Positions 41,178 through 50,686 of a stretch of 64,000 nt of DNA are shown here, piece after piece. The position numbers and the translations under genes were made by a program. The DNA is from Actinomadura citrea. Its GTDB lineage: Bacteria > Actinomycetota > Actinomycetes > Streptosporangiales > Streptosporangiaceae. Within the stretch, counting starts at the first letter, position 1, and each line of letters opens with the position of its first letter. The stretch is taken from positions 1,054,001 through 1,118,000 of the forward strand of contig NZ_JACCBT010000001.1 of the NCBI RefSeq assembly GCF_013409045.1. Direction: 5' to 3'. Below the pieces are notes generated by a model. It was given only the letters and a program-made list of their open reading frames with translations. It had not been told where the DNA came from and searched no databases.

Positions 41178-42722
41178 CTAGTCTTCCGCCAGGGGCAGGA
41201 CGACCGAGAACGTCGAACCCTCGCCGGGCGTGGAGTCGGCCCGGACGACGCCCTCGTGGGCGGCGACGAGCGCGGCGACGATGGCGAGGCCGAGACCGGC
41301 GCCGCCGTCGTCGCGGGAGCGGCCCTCGTCGGAGCGGTAGAAACGCTCGAAGACCCGCTCCACCTGCTCGGGAGCCAGGCCGGGCCCCTGGTCGGCGACC
41401 GCGACGACCGCCGCCGGCTCGCCCCGCAGCGAGCCCGGCGACAACCGCACCCCGACCGGCGTGCCCTCCGGGGTGTGCGTGATCGCGTTGGTGAGCAGGT
41501 TGCCGAGCACCTGCCGCAGCCGCGGTTCGTCCCCGCGCACCTGGTAGGCCAGCCCTCCCTCGACGGTGAGGTCGATCGTGCGCTCGGGTGCCAGGACTCT
41601 CGCCTCCTGGACAGAGTCGGCGGCGACGGCGAGGAGGTCCACCGGGCGCCGCTCGATCGGGCGCTGGCGGTCCAGCCGGGCGAGCAGCAGCAGGTCCTCC
41701 ACGAGCAGGCCCATCCGGGACGCGGTCTCCTCGATCCGGCCGATCAGCCGGTCCAGTTCCGCGGGGGAGCGGGCCGCGCCCTGCCGGTAGAACTCGGCGA
41801 ACCCGCGGATCGCGGTCAGCGGGGTGCGCAGCTCGTGGCTGGCGTCCGCGACGAACCGCCGCATCCGCTCCTCCGAGCGCAGGGCGGTCTCCTCCGAGCG
41901 CAGCGCCGTCTCCTCCGAGCGCCGGGCCGCCGCCTCCGACTCCGCACGCGCCCCGAACGCCGCCTCGATCTGTCCGAGCATCGTGTTCAGCGAGCGCCCG
42001 AGCCGGCCCATCTCCGTGCCCGGGTCCGCCTCCGGGACGCGCCGGGACAGGTCGCCCGCCGCGATCGCGCCCGCCGTCTCCTCCACCGCCGACAGCGGCC
42101 GCAGGCTGGCCCGGACGACGCCCACGCCGACCACCGCCAGCACCGCCAGCACGGCCAGCCCGACGATCGCGTCGATCACCACCAGCCGCTGCACGGTCCG
42201 GTCGATCTCCTCCAGGCTGAACGCGAGCACGATCACCGCGCCGCCCGGGATCGGCTCGGCCAGGATCCGCCAGGTCGACCCGCCGGTCCCGGTCACCGTG
42301 AACGGCCGGTCGACGTGCTTGTTCAGGTCGGCCGGCAGTCGCGGATGGCCGGACTCGCTCCACGCCTCGTTCTGCCCGAGCGAGCGGCCGTCGGTGGTGC
42401 GGACCTGCCCGTACATCTCGCTCGGGATCCGCACGGTGATCCGGGTCTGCCCGCTCTCCAGCTGCGGGACGACCTGGTCGATCGCCCGCCCGACCGAACC
42501 GCGCAGCTGGTCGTCGGCCCGTCCGACGAGGTACTGCCGCAGCACGGACGCGCCCGCCGCGCTCATCACCGTCATGCCGAGCGTGACCAGGACGAGCATC
42601 CCGGCGATCAGCTTGACGCGCAGCGACGTGCGCGCCCACAGCCGCGCCAGGCCCCCGGCGGGCGCCGCGCCGCCGGCGCCCCGCGCCGCGGGAGCGGCGG
42701 CCGCCGGGGCCCGCGTGGCCAT
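41178..42722 (-). CDS. Sensor histidine kinase, MprB-like
   Basis: 514 residues. An Ala-rich cytoplasmic start, transmembrane helix 1 (LIAGMLVLVTLGMTVM), an extracytoplasmic sensor of about 110 residues, helix 2 (LVVIDAIVGLAVLAVLAVV) and a HAMP domain (LRPLSAVEETAGAIAAGDLSRRV) come first. A short coiled coil then contains three SEETALR-type heptads. The phosphoacceptor is in VADASHELRTPLTAIRGF, and the ATP-binding N, G1 and G2 boxes are LGNLLTNAITHT, VADQGPGLAPE and GAGLGLAIV. It overlaps the response-regulator stop by one base. The pair resembles mycobacterial MprB/MprA, which senses envelope stress. Confidence 0.92.
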   Translation of the reverse strand: MATRAPAAAAPAARGAGGAAPAGGLARLWARTSLRVKLIAGMLVLVTLGMTVMSAAGASVLRQYLVGRADDQLRGSVGRAIDQVVPQLESGQTRITVRIPSEMYGQVRTTDGRSLGQNEAWSESGHPRLPADLNKHVDRPFTVTGTGGSTWRILAEPIPGGAVIVLAFSLEEIDRTVQRLVVIDAIVGLAVLAVLAVVGVGVVRASLRPLSAVEETAGAIAAGDLSRRVPEADPGTEMGRLGRSLNTMLGQIEAAFGARAESEAAARRSEETALRSEETALRSEERMRRFVADASHELRTPLTAIRGFAEFYRQGAARSPAELDRLIGRIEETASRMGLLVEDLLLLARLDRQRPIERRPVDLLAVAADSVQEARVLAPERTIDLTVEGGLAYQVRGDEPRLRQVLGNLLTNAITHTPEGTPVGVRLSPGSLRGEPAAVVAVADQGPGLAPEQVERVFERFYRSDEGRSRDDGGAGLGLAIVAALVAAHEGVVRADSTPGEGSTFSVVLPLAED

Positions 42723-43450
42723 CAGCCCGTTCTCGACGGCTCGCGCAGCACGTAGCCGACGCCGCGCAGCGTGTGGATCAGCCGGGGCTCGGTGTTGTCG
42801 ACCTTGCGGCGCAGCGCGGACACGTACGACTCGACGATGCCGGCGTCACCGCGGAAGTCGTAGTTCCACACGTGGTCGAGGATCTGCGCCTTGGACACGA
42901 CCCGGCCCGCGTTCGCCATGAAGTAGCGCAGCAGCTTGAACTCGGTCGGCGACAGCTGGACGGGCCTGCCGCCGCGCCACACCTCGTGGCTGTCCTCGTC
43001 CAGCTCGATGTCGGCGAAGACCATGCGCGGCGGAGGCTCGGTCACGCCGCCGCGGAACCGCCGCAGCACCGCCCGGATGCGGGCGATGACCTCCTCCAGG
43101 CTGAACGGCTTGGTGACGTAGTCGTCGCCGCCGATCGTCAGCCCCTTGATCCGGTCCTGGACGGCGTCCCGCGCGGTCAGGAACAGCACGGGGGTGTGGT
43201 CGCCGCCGGACCGCAGCCGCCGCGCGACGTCGAACCCGTCGATGTCGGGCAGCATCACGTCCAGCACGATCAGATCGGGACGGTGCCGCCGCGCCGCCTG
43301 CACCGCGTCCGCGCCGTTGGTGGCGGTGATCACGTCGAAGCCGGTGAACCGCAGGCTGCCGGCGAGGAGCTCCAGGATGTTGGGCTCGTCCTCGACGACG
43401 AGCAGCGTCGCCTCCGCCGCCCGGCCGCCGTTCGCCGTACGTTCGATCAC
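42722..43450 (-). CDS. OmpR/PhoB-type response regulator, MprA-like
   Basis: 242 residues from the GTG at 43450, chosen because GGAGGGGGA lies 8 bases upstream. The receiver domain has VVEDEPN, phosphoacceptor Asp in LIVLDVMLPDIDG, FLTARDA and the Lys in DDYVTKPFS. The winged-helix domain includes LSPTEFKLLRYFMANAGRVVSKAQIL, VESYVSALRRKVD and LIHTLRGVGYVLRE. Stop and kinase start overlap in TGATG. A direct-repeat operator lies just upstream, indicating autoregulation. Confidence 0.92.
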   Translation of the reverse strand: MIERTANGGRAAEATLLVVEDEPNILELLAGSLRFTGFDVITATNGADAVQAARRHRPDLIVLDVMLPDIDGFDVARRLRSGGDHTPVLFLTARDAVQDRIKGLTIGGDDYVTKPFSLEEVIARIRAVLRRFRGGVTEPPPRMVFADIELDEDSHEVWRGGRPVQLSPTEFKLLRYFMANAGRVVSKAQILDHVWNYDFRGDAGIVESYVSALRRKVDNTEPRLIHTLRGVGYVLREPSRTG

Positions 43451-43494
43451 TGGCACAGTCCCCCTCCACATCATCGCAGAGGCTTCCATCCCAA

Positions 43495-43511
43495 CCTGAA
43501 CGTCCCCTGAA
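43495..43511. promoter_or_regulatory. Direct-repeat operator site 1, upstream of the response regulator
   Basis: CCTGAA-N5-CCTGAA (43495-43500 and 43506-43511), 45 bases upstream of the response-regulator start. An 11-base period puts both half-sites on one helix face, as for OmpR/PhoB-type dimers. Confidence 0.65.
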
Positions 43512-43594
43512 TGCGGGCAGAGGAAAGGTTGAGCGCCGGCGCCGGACAGGTGGGTCGCACGGGAGCGCGCAGTGCCCGGCTTCCTTCCGGGCGG

Positions 43595-44122
43595 CTACTC
43601 GCGGAGGGCGCGGATGGCCCGCATCGCCTCGCGGCGGGCGTCCCCGGACAGCACGTCGATGTAGACCTCGCCCGCCAGGTGCCCGCATTCGTGCTGGAGG
43701 CAGCGGGCGAAGTACCCGGTGCCCTCGACGCGGACGGGCCTGCCCTTCACGTCCACGCCCTCGACGACGGCGTGCTGGTAGCGGGGGGTGTCGAAGCGCA
43801 GGCCGGGGACCGACAGGCAGCCCTCCGACTCGACCACCTGCTCGCCGTCGGCGGCCACCAGCGTCGGGTTGACGACGTGGCCGATGTGGCGGCGCCCCCG
43901 GTCGTCCTCGCAGTCGTAGACGAACAGCCGCAGGCCGACACCGATCTGGTTCCCGGCGAGGCCGGCGCCGTCCTCCTCGTACATGGTGACGAACATGTCG
44001 TCGACGAGGCGCTCCAGGGACGCGTCGAACGTCCGGACCGGGTCGCACTCGGTGCGCAGGACCGGGTCCCCGAGAAGCCTGACGGGGCGGGCGGTTCCGC
44101 GCGGATGGGTCCGATTGCTCAC
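43595..44122 (-). CDS. def: Peptide deformylase
   Basis: 175 residues from the GTG at 44122 (a TTG at 44128 is the alternative). It removes the formyl group from nascent N-formyl-Met. All three metal motifs are present: GAGLAGNQIG, EGCLSVPG with the metal-ligand Cys, and QHECGHLAG with the HExxH pair. A Gly replaces the usual Asp within HExDH. An AT-rich TATATAGGATC precedes the start and probably contains both promoter and ribosome-binding site. Confidence 0.92.
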   Translation of the reverse strand: MSNRTHPRGTARPVRLLGDPVLRTECDPVRTFDASLERLVDDMFVTMYEEDGAGLAGNQIGVGLRLFVYDCEDDRGRRHIGHVVNPTLVAADGEQVVESEGCLSVPGLRFDTPRYQHAVVEGVDVKGRPVRVEGTGYFARCLQHECGHLAGEVYIDVLSGDARREAMRAIRALRE

Positions 44123-44163
44123 GATCAAGATCCTATATAACGCGAGATCCCGGAGAACGCGAC

Positions 44164-44204
44164 GGGCGGTGCGCCCGGCCTGCTCAGGGCCCGGCGCACC
44201 GCCC
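44164..44204. terminator. Hairpin terminator between DivIVA-like and deformylase genes
   Basis: GGGCGGTGCGCC (44164-44175) / GGCGCACCGCCC (44193-44204) forms a 12-base stem, with an inner GGCC/GGCC extension. It lies just after the end of the coiled-coil gene. Confidence 0.6.
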
Positions 44205-44222
44205 GGCGGCGGCGTGCTCGCT

Positions 44223-45344
44223 CTACAACTCGATGGGGCCGCGCTGCTGCGGCGGGATGGGGGTGGTCGCGGGGCCGCCGGAGTCCTCGTCCGGGCGGGT
44301 GGGCTTCGCCTGCGGCGCGGGGGCGTCGGCGGCCGGGGACGGCTCGGGCTTCTTGACCGGCGGCGCGGTCTGCGGCGGGCTCGCCTGCGGCGGGGCCGTC
44401 TTTGCCGGGCTCGTCTGTACCGGGCTCGTCTGGGCCGGGCTCGCCTGCGCGGGGCTCGCCTGTGCCGGAGCGGCCGGAGCGGCCGGGGTGGCCGGGGTGG
44501 CGGGCGGCGTGGCGGGCTTGGCCGGGGCGGGCTTGGCGGCGGTCTGCACCGGCCTGGGCCCCGTCGCGGACGAGGGCTGCGCGGGGCTCGCCTGCGCGGG
44601 CTGCGCCTGCGGGGCCTGCTTGCCCTGGGCGCGCGGCCCCGGGCTCTGCCGGACGGCGTCCTCGACCATCTTCTCCAGCGGACCGGCCTCGTTCTCGGCG
44701 GTCAGCAGCCGGTGCAGCGTGTCGCTGATCTCGGTGAGGCGCTGGAGGGCCTGGGTGTGGTTCTTCGTGAGCGCGGTGAGCCGCTGGGTCGCGCCCTCGT
44801 TGATCACACTGGCCCGGCGCTCGGACGCGGTGAGGGTGCGCTCGGCCTCCAGCCGGGCGCTGGTCACCGTCTGCTCGGCCTCCTGCTTGGCGGACGACAG
44901 GACGCTCTCGGACTCCTTCTTGGCGGAGGCGAGCACGTGGTCGGCCTTCTCCTGCGCCTGGGCGAGGTTCCGGTCGGCGTGGGCGCGGGCCTCGTCGATG
45001 ACCCGCTTGGACTCGTGCTCGGCGTCCTTGCGGATCTCGCCGCCCTTGGCCTCGGCCTCGGCCAGCTTCTCCTGGGCCTCGTCCTCGGCGAGATTGATGA
45101 TCTGCCGGAGCCGGTCGCTCAGGTCGTCGCCGGTCGGCTTGCGGGCCTCCCGGACCTCGGCCATCTCACGGCGGATCCGCTCGACCTCGTCCTGCGCGCG
45201 GGCGAGCCGCGCCTCTAGTTCACGGTGCTTCTGCTGGGCGCGGGCGATGTAGTCGTCGACCTGGCGGCGGTTGTAGCCGCGCATGACGATCTCGAAGGAC
45301 TCTTCTTGGAGGAGGTTCGGCAGGATTTCGGCTTCGTTGCTCAT
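44223..45344 (-). CDS. DivIVA-domain coiled-coil protein with Pro/Ala-rich tail
   Basis: 373 residues. The N-terminal DivIVA domain reads EESFEIVMRGYNRRQVDDYIARAQ. A roughly 200-residue coiled coil follows, rich in Glu/Ala/Lys (AEDEAQEKLAEAEAKGG, ADHVLASAKKESESVLSSAK). From about residue 235 the C-terminus is low complexity with repeated QASPAQ/QTSPVQ units and many Pro. Actinobacterial relatives organise polar growth and the cell-wall machinery. The ATG at 45344 has AAGG 6 bases upstream. The repetitive tail is encoded by short near-identical DNA units and is prone to length change. Confidence 0.87.
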   Translation of the reverse strand: MSNEAEILPNLLQEESFEIVMRGYNRRQVDDYIARAQQKHRELEARLARAQDEVERIRREMAEVREARKPTGDDLSDRLRQIINLAEDEAQEKLAEAEAKGGEIRKDAEHESKRVIDEARAHADRNLAQAQEKADHVLASAKKESESVLSSAKQEAEQTVTSARLEAERTLTASERRASVINEGATQRLTALTKNHTQALQRLTEISDTLHRLLTAENEAGPLEKMVEDAVRQSPGPRAQGKQAPQAQPAQASPAQPSSATGPRPVQTAAKPAPAKPATPPATPATPAAPAAPAQASPAQASPAQTSPVQTSPAKTAPPQASPPQTAPPVKKPEPSPAADAPAPQAKPTRPDEDSGGPATTPIPPQQRGPIEL

Positions 45345-45580
45345 GATGCCTTGGGGGTCGTTGGCGGGGGTCGGCGCCCCGTCAGGGTCGGTTGAGATGC
45401 GATCCTCACCCGCCGGTGAGCGGCCCACGGTGGGAAACGTCAGGACGACTCTTGTCCGGTCCACCCCATTCGCGCAACCGGAACGCACTTCTCGCTGCCG
45501 TTTCGTCACACGGACGTGCGCGACAAACTATCCAATCTACGGAGAAATCGCTTCATCGGGGGGCGGCTACCATCGGCGCC

Positions 45581-46102
45581 ATGAGCTACCTGGGAGCGTT
45601 GGGCGAGGACCGGCCGAAGATCGATCCCACGGCGTGGGTCGCGCCCGGCGCGGTCGTGGTCGGACGGGTGACGCTGGGCCGCGCGTCCAACGTCTGGTAC
45701 GGCTCGGTGCTGCGCGGCGACGACGAGGAGATCATCGTCGGCGAGGAGTGCAACATCCAGGACCTCGGCTGCATGCACTCCGACCCGGGCATGCCGGCCG
45801 TCCTGGAGGACCGGGTCAGCCTCGGCCACAAGGCGATGGTGCACGGCGCCCACGTCGAGACCGGCTCGCTCATCGGCATCGGCGCCATCGTGCTGAACGG
45901 CGCCCGCATCGGCTCCGGGACGCTCATCGCGGCCGGCGCGCTCGTCCCGCCCGGCAAGAAGATCCCGTCCGGGGTGCTCGTCGCGGGCACGCCCGGCAAG
46001 ATCGTCCGGGAACTGACCGACGACGACCGCGCCGTCCTGCGGTACACGCCCGAGGTCTACGTGCAGAAGGCCGAACGGCACCGCACCGCCCAGTGGGACT
46101 GA
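45581..46102 (+). CDS. Gamma-class carbonic anhydrase family protein
   Basis: 173 residues of left-handed beta-helix hexapeptide repeats: VAPGAVVVGRVTLG, NVWYGSVLRGDDEEI and CNIQDLGCMHSD. The zinc-binding histidines are at CMHSDPG, LGHKAMVHG and the following VHGA segment. The C-terminus VPPGKKIPSGVLVAGTPGKIVREL is typical of YrdA/PaaY-like members. Some members are carbonic anhydrases and others are of unknown activity. It is monocistronic between divergent and convergent neighbours. Confidence 0.88.
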   Translation: MSYLGALGEDRPKIDPTAWVAPGAVVVGRVTLGRASNVWYGSVLRGDDEEIIVGEECNIQDLGCMHSDPGMPAVLEDRVSLGHKAMVHGAHVETGSLIGIGAIVLNGARIGSGTLIAAGALVPPGKKIPSGVLVAGTPGKIVRELTDDDRAVLRYTPEVYVQKAERHRTAQWD

Positions 46103-46279
46103 ACCCCGCGCTCCCGGGCAAACGGCGCGGCGCGGACCGGAACGCGTGGCGGGGGCGGCGTCAAAGCGCTCCGCGCCATGCCTGATCCGGCGTTTCCTCC
46201 CCTCTGATAATCCCCTGACCTGCGGGAACGCGGGGAAACGGCCGCTGGGGGGAGCCTCGGCCGGATTCTGCTGACTACG

Positions 46280-49200
46280 ATGACCATCGTGGTGTGGGGA
46301 CCGGGCTATGGCAGCGCTCCGCCGCCCAGCCCCCCGGCGGGGCACGATCCGTTCACGGAGGCGGAGCGCGACACGAGGGCGATGGTGGCCGCCGCGTGGT
46401 GGCCGTCGGCGCCTCCGCAGCAGCGCCATCACGCCATCGCCGGCCGCATGCTCGTCCTGCCGGACGGGACGTGGTGGCTGTTCGGCGCGTGGGCCCGCTG
46501 GTACCGGCTGCACCCGTCCGACGGGCAGTGGTACCTGTGCCCGCCGCCGCGCATCCCCTCCGTCCGGATGGCCGCGAGGCCCGCGCAGCAGGGGGCCGGG
46601 CAGGTCCCGGCGCTGCCGCCGCACGTCATCCCGGCCGGTCCCGACTTCTCCTACGACCCGCCGTCCGGACTGCCCTTCGTCGCGCACGGGTTCGCGACGG
46701 AGCTGACCTCGCGGGTCCGCTCGACCGTGGAGTCCGCCGCCACGCTGGCCGCGCCCGACTACCCGCACTGGTGGCGGGAGTTCACGAACGAGACGCCGTC
46801 CACCGTCGCCGTCGCCTGGGGCGTGATGCTGTGGTGCTCCGCCGCGCCCGCGTTCGACTCGCGGCTGGACGCCCAGATGCTCGACCTGTGGAAGCCCTAC
46901 CGCGCCAGGCCCCTCCCCGACGTGGACGGCCCGCGCTGGCTCACCCCGCCCGCCCTGGAGTCGCTGGTCGCGCTCTACGCCGAGCGGCTGCGCGCCAGCC
47001 GGGTGGACGCCGCGGTCGTCGTCCTGCGGACGATGTGGGCCGTCGCAAGCGCGCTCCGCGACGACGTCCGGTTCCAGGTGAGGGCGGACGCGCTGCTCGC
47101 CATCCTCGGCGCCACCCTGTCCAACCCGACCGTCGACTACGGGGCGCTGCCCTACGGGGACCAGGCGATCGTCCAGCAGTGGCTGACGCGGTGCCCGCCC
47201 AACCTGGTGCCCGCGCTGAGGAACGAGAGCTCGCCCGGGGACAACTTCCGGCACGCCTTCTACACGCTCAGCGAGCTGATTGCCGACCTGTCGGGCGATC
47301 CCGCCGAACCGGCCTACATCGAGCCCCGGCTCGTGGCCGCCGCCCTGCTCGCCTCCGATCTGGACGTCGTCCGCAAGGACATGGTCGGCACGATCGTGCC
47401 CTGGCTGGACCCGGAGATCCGCTACACCGTGCAGGCGGTCTCGCAGCAGAAGGGGCACCCGCTGCGCCGGCTGTGGCCGCAGGACATGCGGCTCCCGGAG
47501 CCGCTGCGGTCGGCCGCCGGATCGGGGCCGGGCGCCGAGTCGCTGCTCGCCGCCATGTACGAGGTCGACCTGGCGTGGTGCCGGCTCGGCGGCATGCCCG
47601 CCCGTCCGCGCGGCTTCCCCGTCCCGACCGCGGTCGTCGCCGGGATCATCGGACGCAACCGGGCCCGCGCCACGGCCGCCGCCCCGACGACCACGCCGCC
47701 GCCCAACCCGGCGTCGCCGCAACCGTCCCCGTTCAACATGCCGAGCCAGCCCGGCATCGCCCCCGGCGCGTCGCCGCAGGAAGCGTCCGGGGCGAACTTC
47801 GCGCCGTCCGGACCCGACCGCCCGTTCGTCCAGCCGCCCGCGCAGCCCGGCTGGGAGAACGCGCCCGGCCCGGCCGCCGGGCACGCCCAGGGCCCCGTGC
47901 CGGGCCAGGGCCAGCAGGCCGCATTCGCCTCCCCGCCGCTCTCGGGGTCCCCGGGGTTCGCGTCCCCGGACCCGATGGCGGGCGGCCACTCGCCCGCCGA
48001 GGAGGACAAGGACGACGGCAGCGTCGCGCCTCCGTACACCGAGCTGGGATTCCAGCGTCCCGGTGCGGCGCCGCAGCCCGCGGCTCTGCAGAATCCGGCG
48101 CCCCCGGCGCCGATGCAGAGCCCGGCGCCTCCGGCACCCATGCAGAGCCCGGCGCCGCCCGCGCCGGTGCCGAGCCCGCAGCCGCCTCCGCTCTCGCCCC
48201 CGGCCCAGCCCGCCGCGCCCGCGCCGGTCCAGGCGAGCCCTGCGCCCGCGCCCCCTCAGGAGCTCGGCGGCTTCTCCCCTCCGGAGGAGGAGCAGCAGGA
48301 CGAGAACTTCGTGCCGCCGTACACGGTGCTGGGGTACCAGCCGGCGGGCTCCGCCCCGCCGCCTCAGCCGAGCGCGCAGCCGAACGTCCCGCCGGGCCAG
48401 GCGAACCCCGCGCCTCCCGCGCCGGAGCCGCAGCCTCAGGCGTTCGACCCGTACGCGACGCGCGTGGAAGACCAGGGCGGCCCCCCGCAGCAGGGCCGGC
48501 AGAACCAGCAGAGCCAGCCGCCGGGGACGCGCATCCTCGGCCCGGACGACCTCGAAGACGCTCCGCCCGGCCCCGTGCCTCCCGGTCCCGTGCCTCCCAG
48601 TCCGGGGCAGCCCGTCCCCGGAGGCGGCCCGGGGACGAAGGTCATGTCCGGCACGATGGTCGGCGGCTTCGACTTCCTGGACGACACGCCGTCGCCGGAC
48701 CAGCCCGTCGAGGAGATCCCGCCGCCGAGCGACCGCAGCACCCGCCGGGTCCTGGAGCGGTTCGGGTTCGGCTTCCTGTACGGCGAGCACGACGCGGCCG
48801 TGCTCCTCGGCGACCTCAAGAAGCAGGCCGAGGAGTGGAACGCCCCGGCGGGCGAGGACATCGAGCGCACCCGCGTGGACGGCGCGCCCAGCTCGATCAG
48901 GTCCGGCGTCCCCGGCGTGCTGCTGGTCGGCGCCCCGCACTCGGGGCAGCGGCGGCTCGCCCGGATGATCGCGCTGACGCTGGCCAACGCGGGGCTCGGC
49001 GACGGGTCGATCCGCGCGCACGACGCCGAGGACGTCCGGAACGCGCCGCCGGAGCGGCTCGGGCAGCTGCTCGGGCAGCCGGGCCCGGTGATCCTCTTCG
49101 AGCGGCTGGACGTGGCCGTCGCCGGCGCGTCCGACCCGGCCGCGCTCGTCGGCGCGGTGCGCCGCGCCCGCCGCGACCCGGCGAGCACCACGCCGGTGAT

Positions 49201-50434
49201 CGCGACCTGCGAGCCGCCCGCCTACAAGCGGCTGCTCCAGGACCACCCGAAGCTCGTGCAGGCGTTCCGCGTCCACCGGCTGCCCGACTTCGGCGACCTC
49301 GACAACCGGATGACGCTGCTGCACCTGCTGGCGGAGGAGCGGCGGGTCACGATCGGCGCCGCGGCCCTGGAGGTGGTCCGCGCCGACCTGGAGCGGCTGC
49401 GCGGGCCGGGCGACCTGGTCAACGCGCGGCTGGTCGAGGCGTACCTGGACCAGGCGGCCCAGCGGAACATGGAGCGCGCCGGGGCGTCCCACGACCGGCT
49501 CGTGCTGACCCCGGACGATCTCGCGGGCGTCGCCGAGGGGATCGAGCCGGCGCTGCGCCCGCCCGGCGACATCGACGGCTACCTGAACCGGCTCGACCAG
49601 CTCACCGGTCTGGAGGACGTCAAGGCCGCCGTGACGGAACTGGCCGAAGAGGCGGGGCTCGCCGCCGACCGGGCCCGGTACGGGATGTCCGGCGGCGACG
49701 TGCGGCACCTGGTCTTCGCGGGGCCGCCCGGCACCGGCAAGACGACCGTCGCCGGCCTCGTCGGCGGCATCTACGCCGCGCTCGGGCTGCTGAACTCCGG
49801 GCACGTGGTCGCCTGCCGCCCCGTCCACCTGGTGGGACGCGACCGGGTCGACACCGAGAACCGGGTCGCGAGCATGGTCGAGCAGGCGCTCGGCGGCGTG
49901 CTGCTCATCCAGGAGGCGTACCTGCTCGACCGGTCTCCCGCCGTGGTGGGGGAGCTGCTGCGCCACATGAAGCGGGGCGCGGAGGGCCAGGGCAGGGCCC
50001 GGTTCATGGTGGTCTGCTCCAGCCCCGCGGCGGAGATGGAGGGCTTCCTCGCGGGAAACCCCGCCTTCCGCGCCGAGTTCGGGCGGACCCTGGAGTTCAC
50101 CGGGATGGGCGACCGCGACATGGTCCGGCTCTTCCAGAGCTATGCCGAACGCGACCTCTACATGCTGGACGAGGAGCTGCGCGTCGAGCTGCTCAACCGG
50201 TTCTCGCGGCTGCGGGACGACCCCCAGTTCGCCTACGCCCGGACGGTCCGCGCGCTGTTCGACCAGACGGTGGCGCGGCAGGCGGCCCGGCTCGCGGGGG
50301 CCGACGTCAACGCCGCGACCGTGGCCCGGCTGACGGTCCGCGACCTGCCCGAATCGCCGCTGGAGCAGATGCTCGGAGGCTTCCACCAGGGGACGCGGCA
50401 GGGGACGCAGGGGACGCGGGAGGGTTTCCAGTAG
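46280..50434 (+). CDS. Large AAA+ ATPase (CbxX/CfqX/EccA-like) with degenerate first module and Pro-rich linker
   Basis: 1384 residues. About 460 residues of mixed alpha-helical, Trp-rich sequence (LPDGTWWLFGAWARWYRLH, DYPHWWREFTNE) have no family I recognise. They are followed by a 340-residue Pro/Gln/Ala linker. A first AAA-like module has a degraded Walker A (VGAPHSGQRRLAR, about residue 880). The second is CbxX-like (TGLEDVKAAVTELAEEAGLAADR) with intact Walker A GPPGTGKTTVAG at about 1147. Its Walker B is GVLLIQEAYLLD, with Gln1211 in place of the usual Asp and Glu1212 retained. The tail repeats QGT/EGF. It is probably a cytosolic remodelling ATPase or scaffold. A 60-residue conserved gene follows. 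No type VII secretion genes are present. Confidence 0.8.
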   Translation: MTIVVWGPGYGSAPPPSPPAGHDPFTEAERDTRAMVAAAWWPSAPPQQRHHAIAGRMLVLPDGTWWLFGAWARWYRLHPSDGQWYLCPPPRIPSVRMAARPAQQGAGQVPALPPHVIPAGPDFSYDPPSGLPFVAHGFATELTSRVRSTVESAATLAAPDYPHWWREFTNETPSTVAVAWGVMLWCSAAPAFDSRLDAQMLDLWKPYRARPLPDVDGPRWLTPPALESLVALYAERLRASRVDAAVVVLRTMWAVASALRDDVRFQVRADALLAILGATLSNPTVDYGALPYGDQAIVQQWLTRCPPNLVPALRNESSPGDNFRHAFYTLSELIADLSGDPAEPAYIEPRLVAAALLASDLDVVRKDMVGTIVPWLDPEIRYTVQAVSQQKGHPLRRLWPQDMRLPEPLRSAAGSGPGAESLLAAMYEVDLAWCRLGGMPARPRGFPVPTAVVAGIIGRNRARATAAAPTTTPPPNPASPQPSPFNMPSQPGIAPGASPQEASGANFAPSGPDRPFVQPPAQPGWENAPGPAAGHAQGPVPGQGQQAAFASPPLSGSPGFASPDPMAGGHSPAEEDKDDGSVAPPYTELGFQRPGAAPQPAALQNPAPPAPMQSPAPPAPMQSPAPPAPVPSPQPPPLSPPAQPAAPAPVQASPAPAPPQELGGFSPPEEEQQDENFVPPYTVLGYQPAGSAPPPQPSAQPNVPPGQANPAPPAPEPQPQAFDPYATRVEDQGGPPQQGRQNQQSQPPGTRILGPDDLEDAPPGPVPPGPVPPSPGQPVPGGGPGTKVMSGTMVGGFDFLDDTPSPDQPVEEIPPPSDRSTRRVLERFGFGFLYGEHDAAVLLGDLKKQAEEWNAPAGEDIERTRVDGAPSSIRSGVPGVLLVGAPHSGQRRLARMIALTLANAGLGDGSIRAHDAEDVRNAPPERLGQLLGQPGPVILFERLDVAVAGASDPAALVGAVRRARRDPASTTPVIATCEPPAYKRLLQDHPKLVQAFRVHRLPDFGDLDNRMTLLHLLAEERRVTIGAAALEVVRADLERLRGPGDLVNARLVEAYLDQAAQRNMERAGASHDRLVLTPDDLAGVAEGIEPALRPPGDIDGYLNRLDQLTGLEDVKAAVTELAEEAGLAADRARYGMSGGDVRHLVFAGPPGTGKTTVAGLVGGIYAALGLLNSGHVVACRPVHLVGRDRVDTENRVASMVEQALGGVLLIQEAYLLDRSPAVVGELLRHMKRGAEGQGRARFMVVCSSPAAEMEGFLAGNPAFRAEFGRTLEFTGMGDRDMVRLFQSYAERDLYMLDEELRVELLNRFSRLRDDPQFAYARTVRALFDQTVARQAARLAGADVNAATVARLTVRDLPESPLEQMLGGFHQGTRQGTQGTREGFQ

Positions 50435-50686
50435 GAGCGGTGACCGGCCCGTTCGTCCTATGGGGAATGGGTCATGTGCATCAGACGGGCACTACCTGGG
50501 AAGGCTAGCCAATCCGGGGTGCGGCTCCTGAAACCGGTGTGTGCGGCCGTCCGGCGGCGCACGCGGACCTCCCCCGGACGGACAGGGCCGAGGTGGCCCT
50601 CGAATGGCCCTCTTGGGTCATGTGCCCGCCGCGGCGAGACGCGTAGCCTCGACGACGGGTGTGGGGAACGAACGGAGGTGGACGCG

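Noticed and set aside
44400..44520. Short GC-rich repeats at the end of the DivIVA-like gene as a possible CRISPR or minisatellite
   Set aside because: They are in-frame codons for the SPAQ/TSPVQ low-complexity tail with no spacer structure.
45506..50386. A 1626-codon open frame antisense to the large AAA+ gene
   Set aside because: It has no recognisable domain, is rich in Arg/Gly/Pro, and is the complement of a real gene with good domains. Long antisense frames are expected in DNA this GC-rich.
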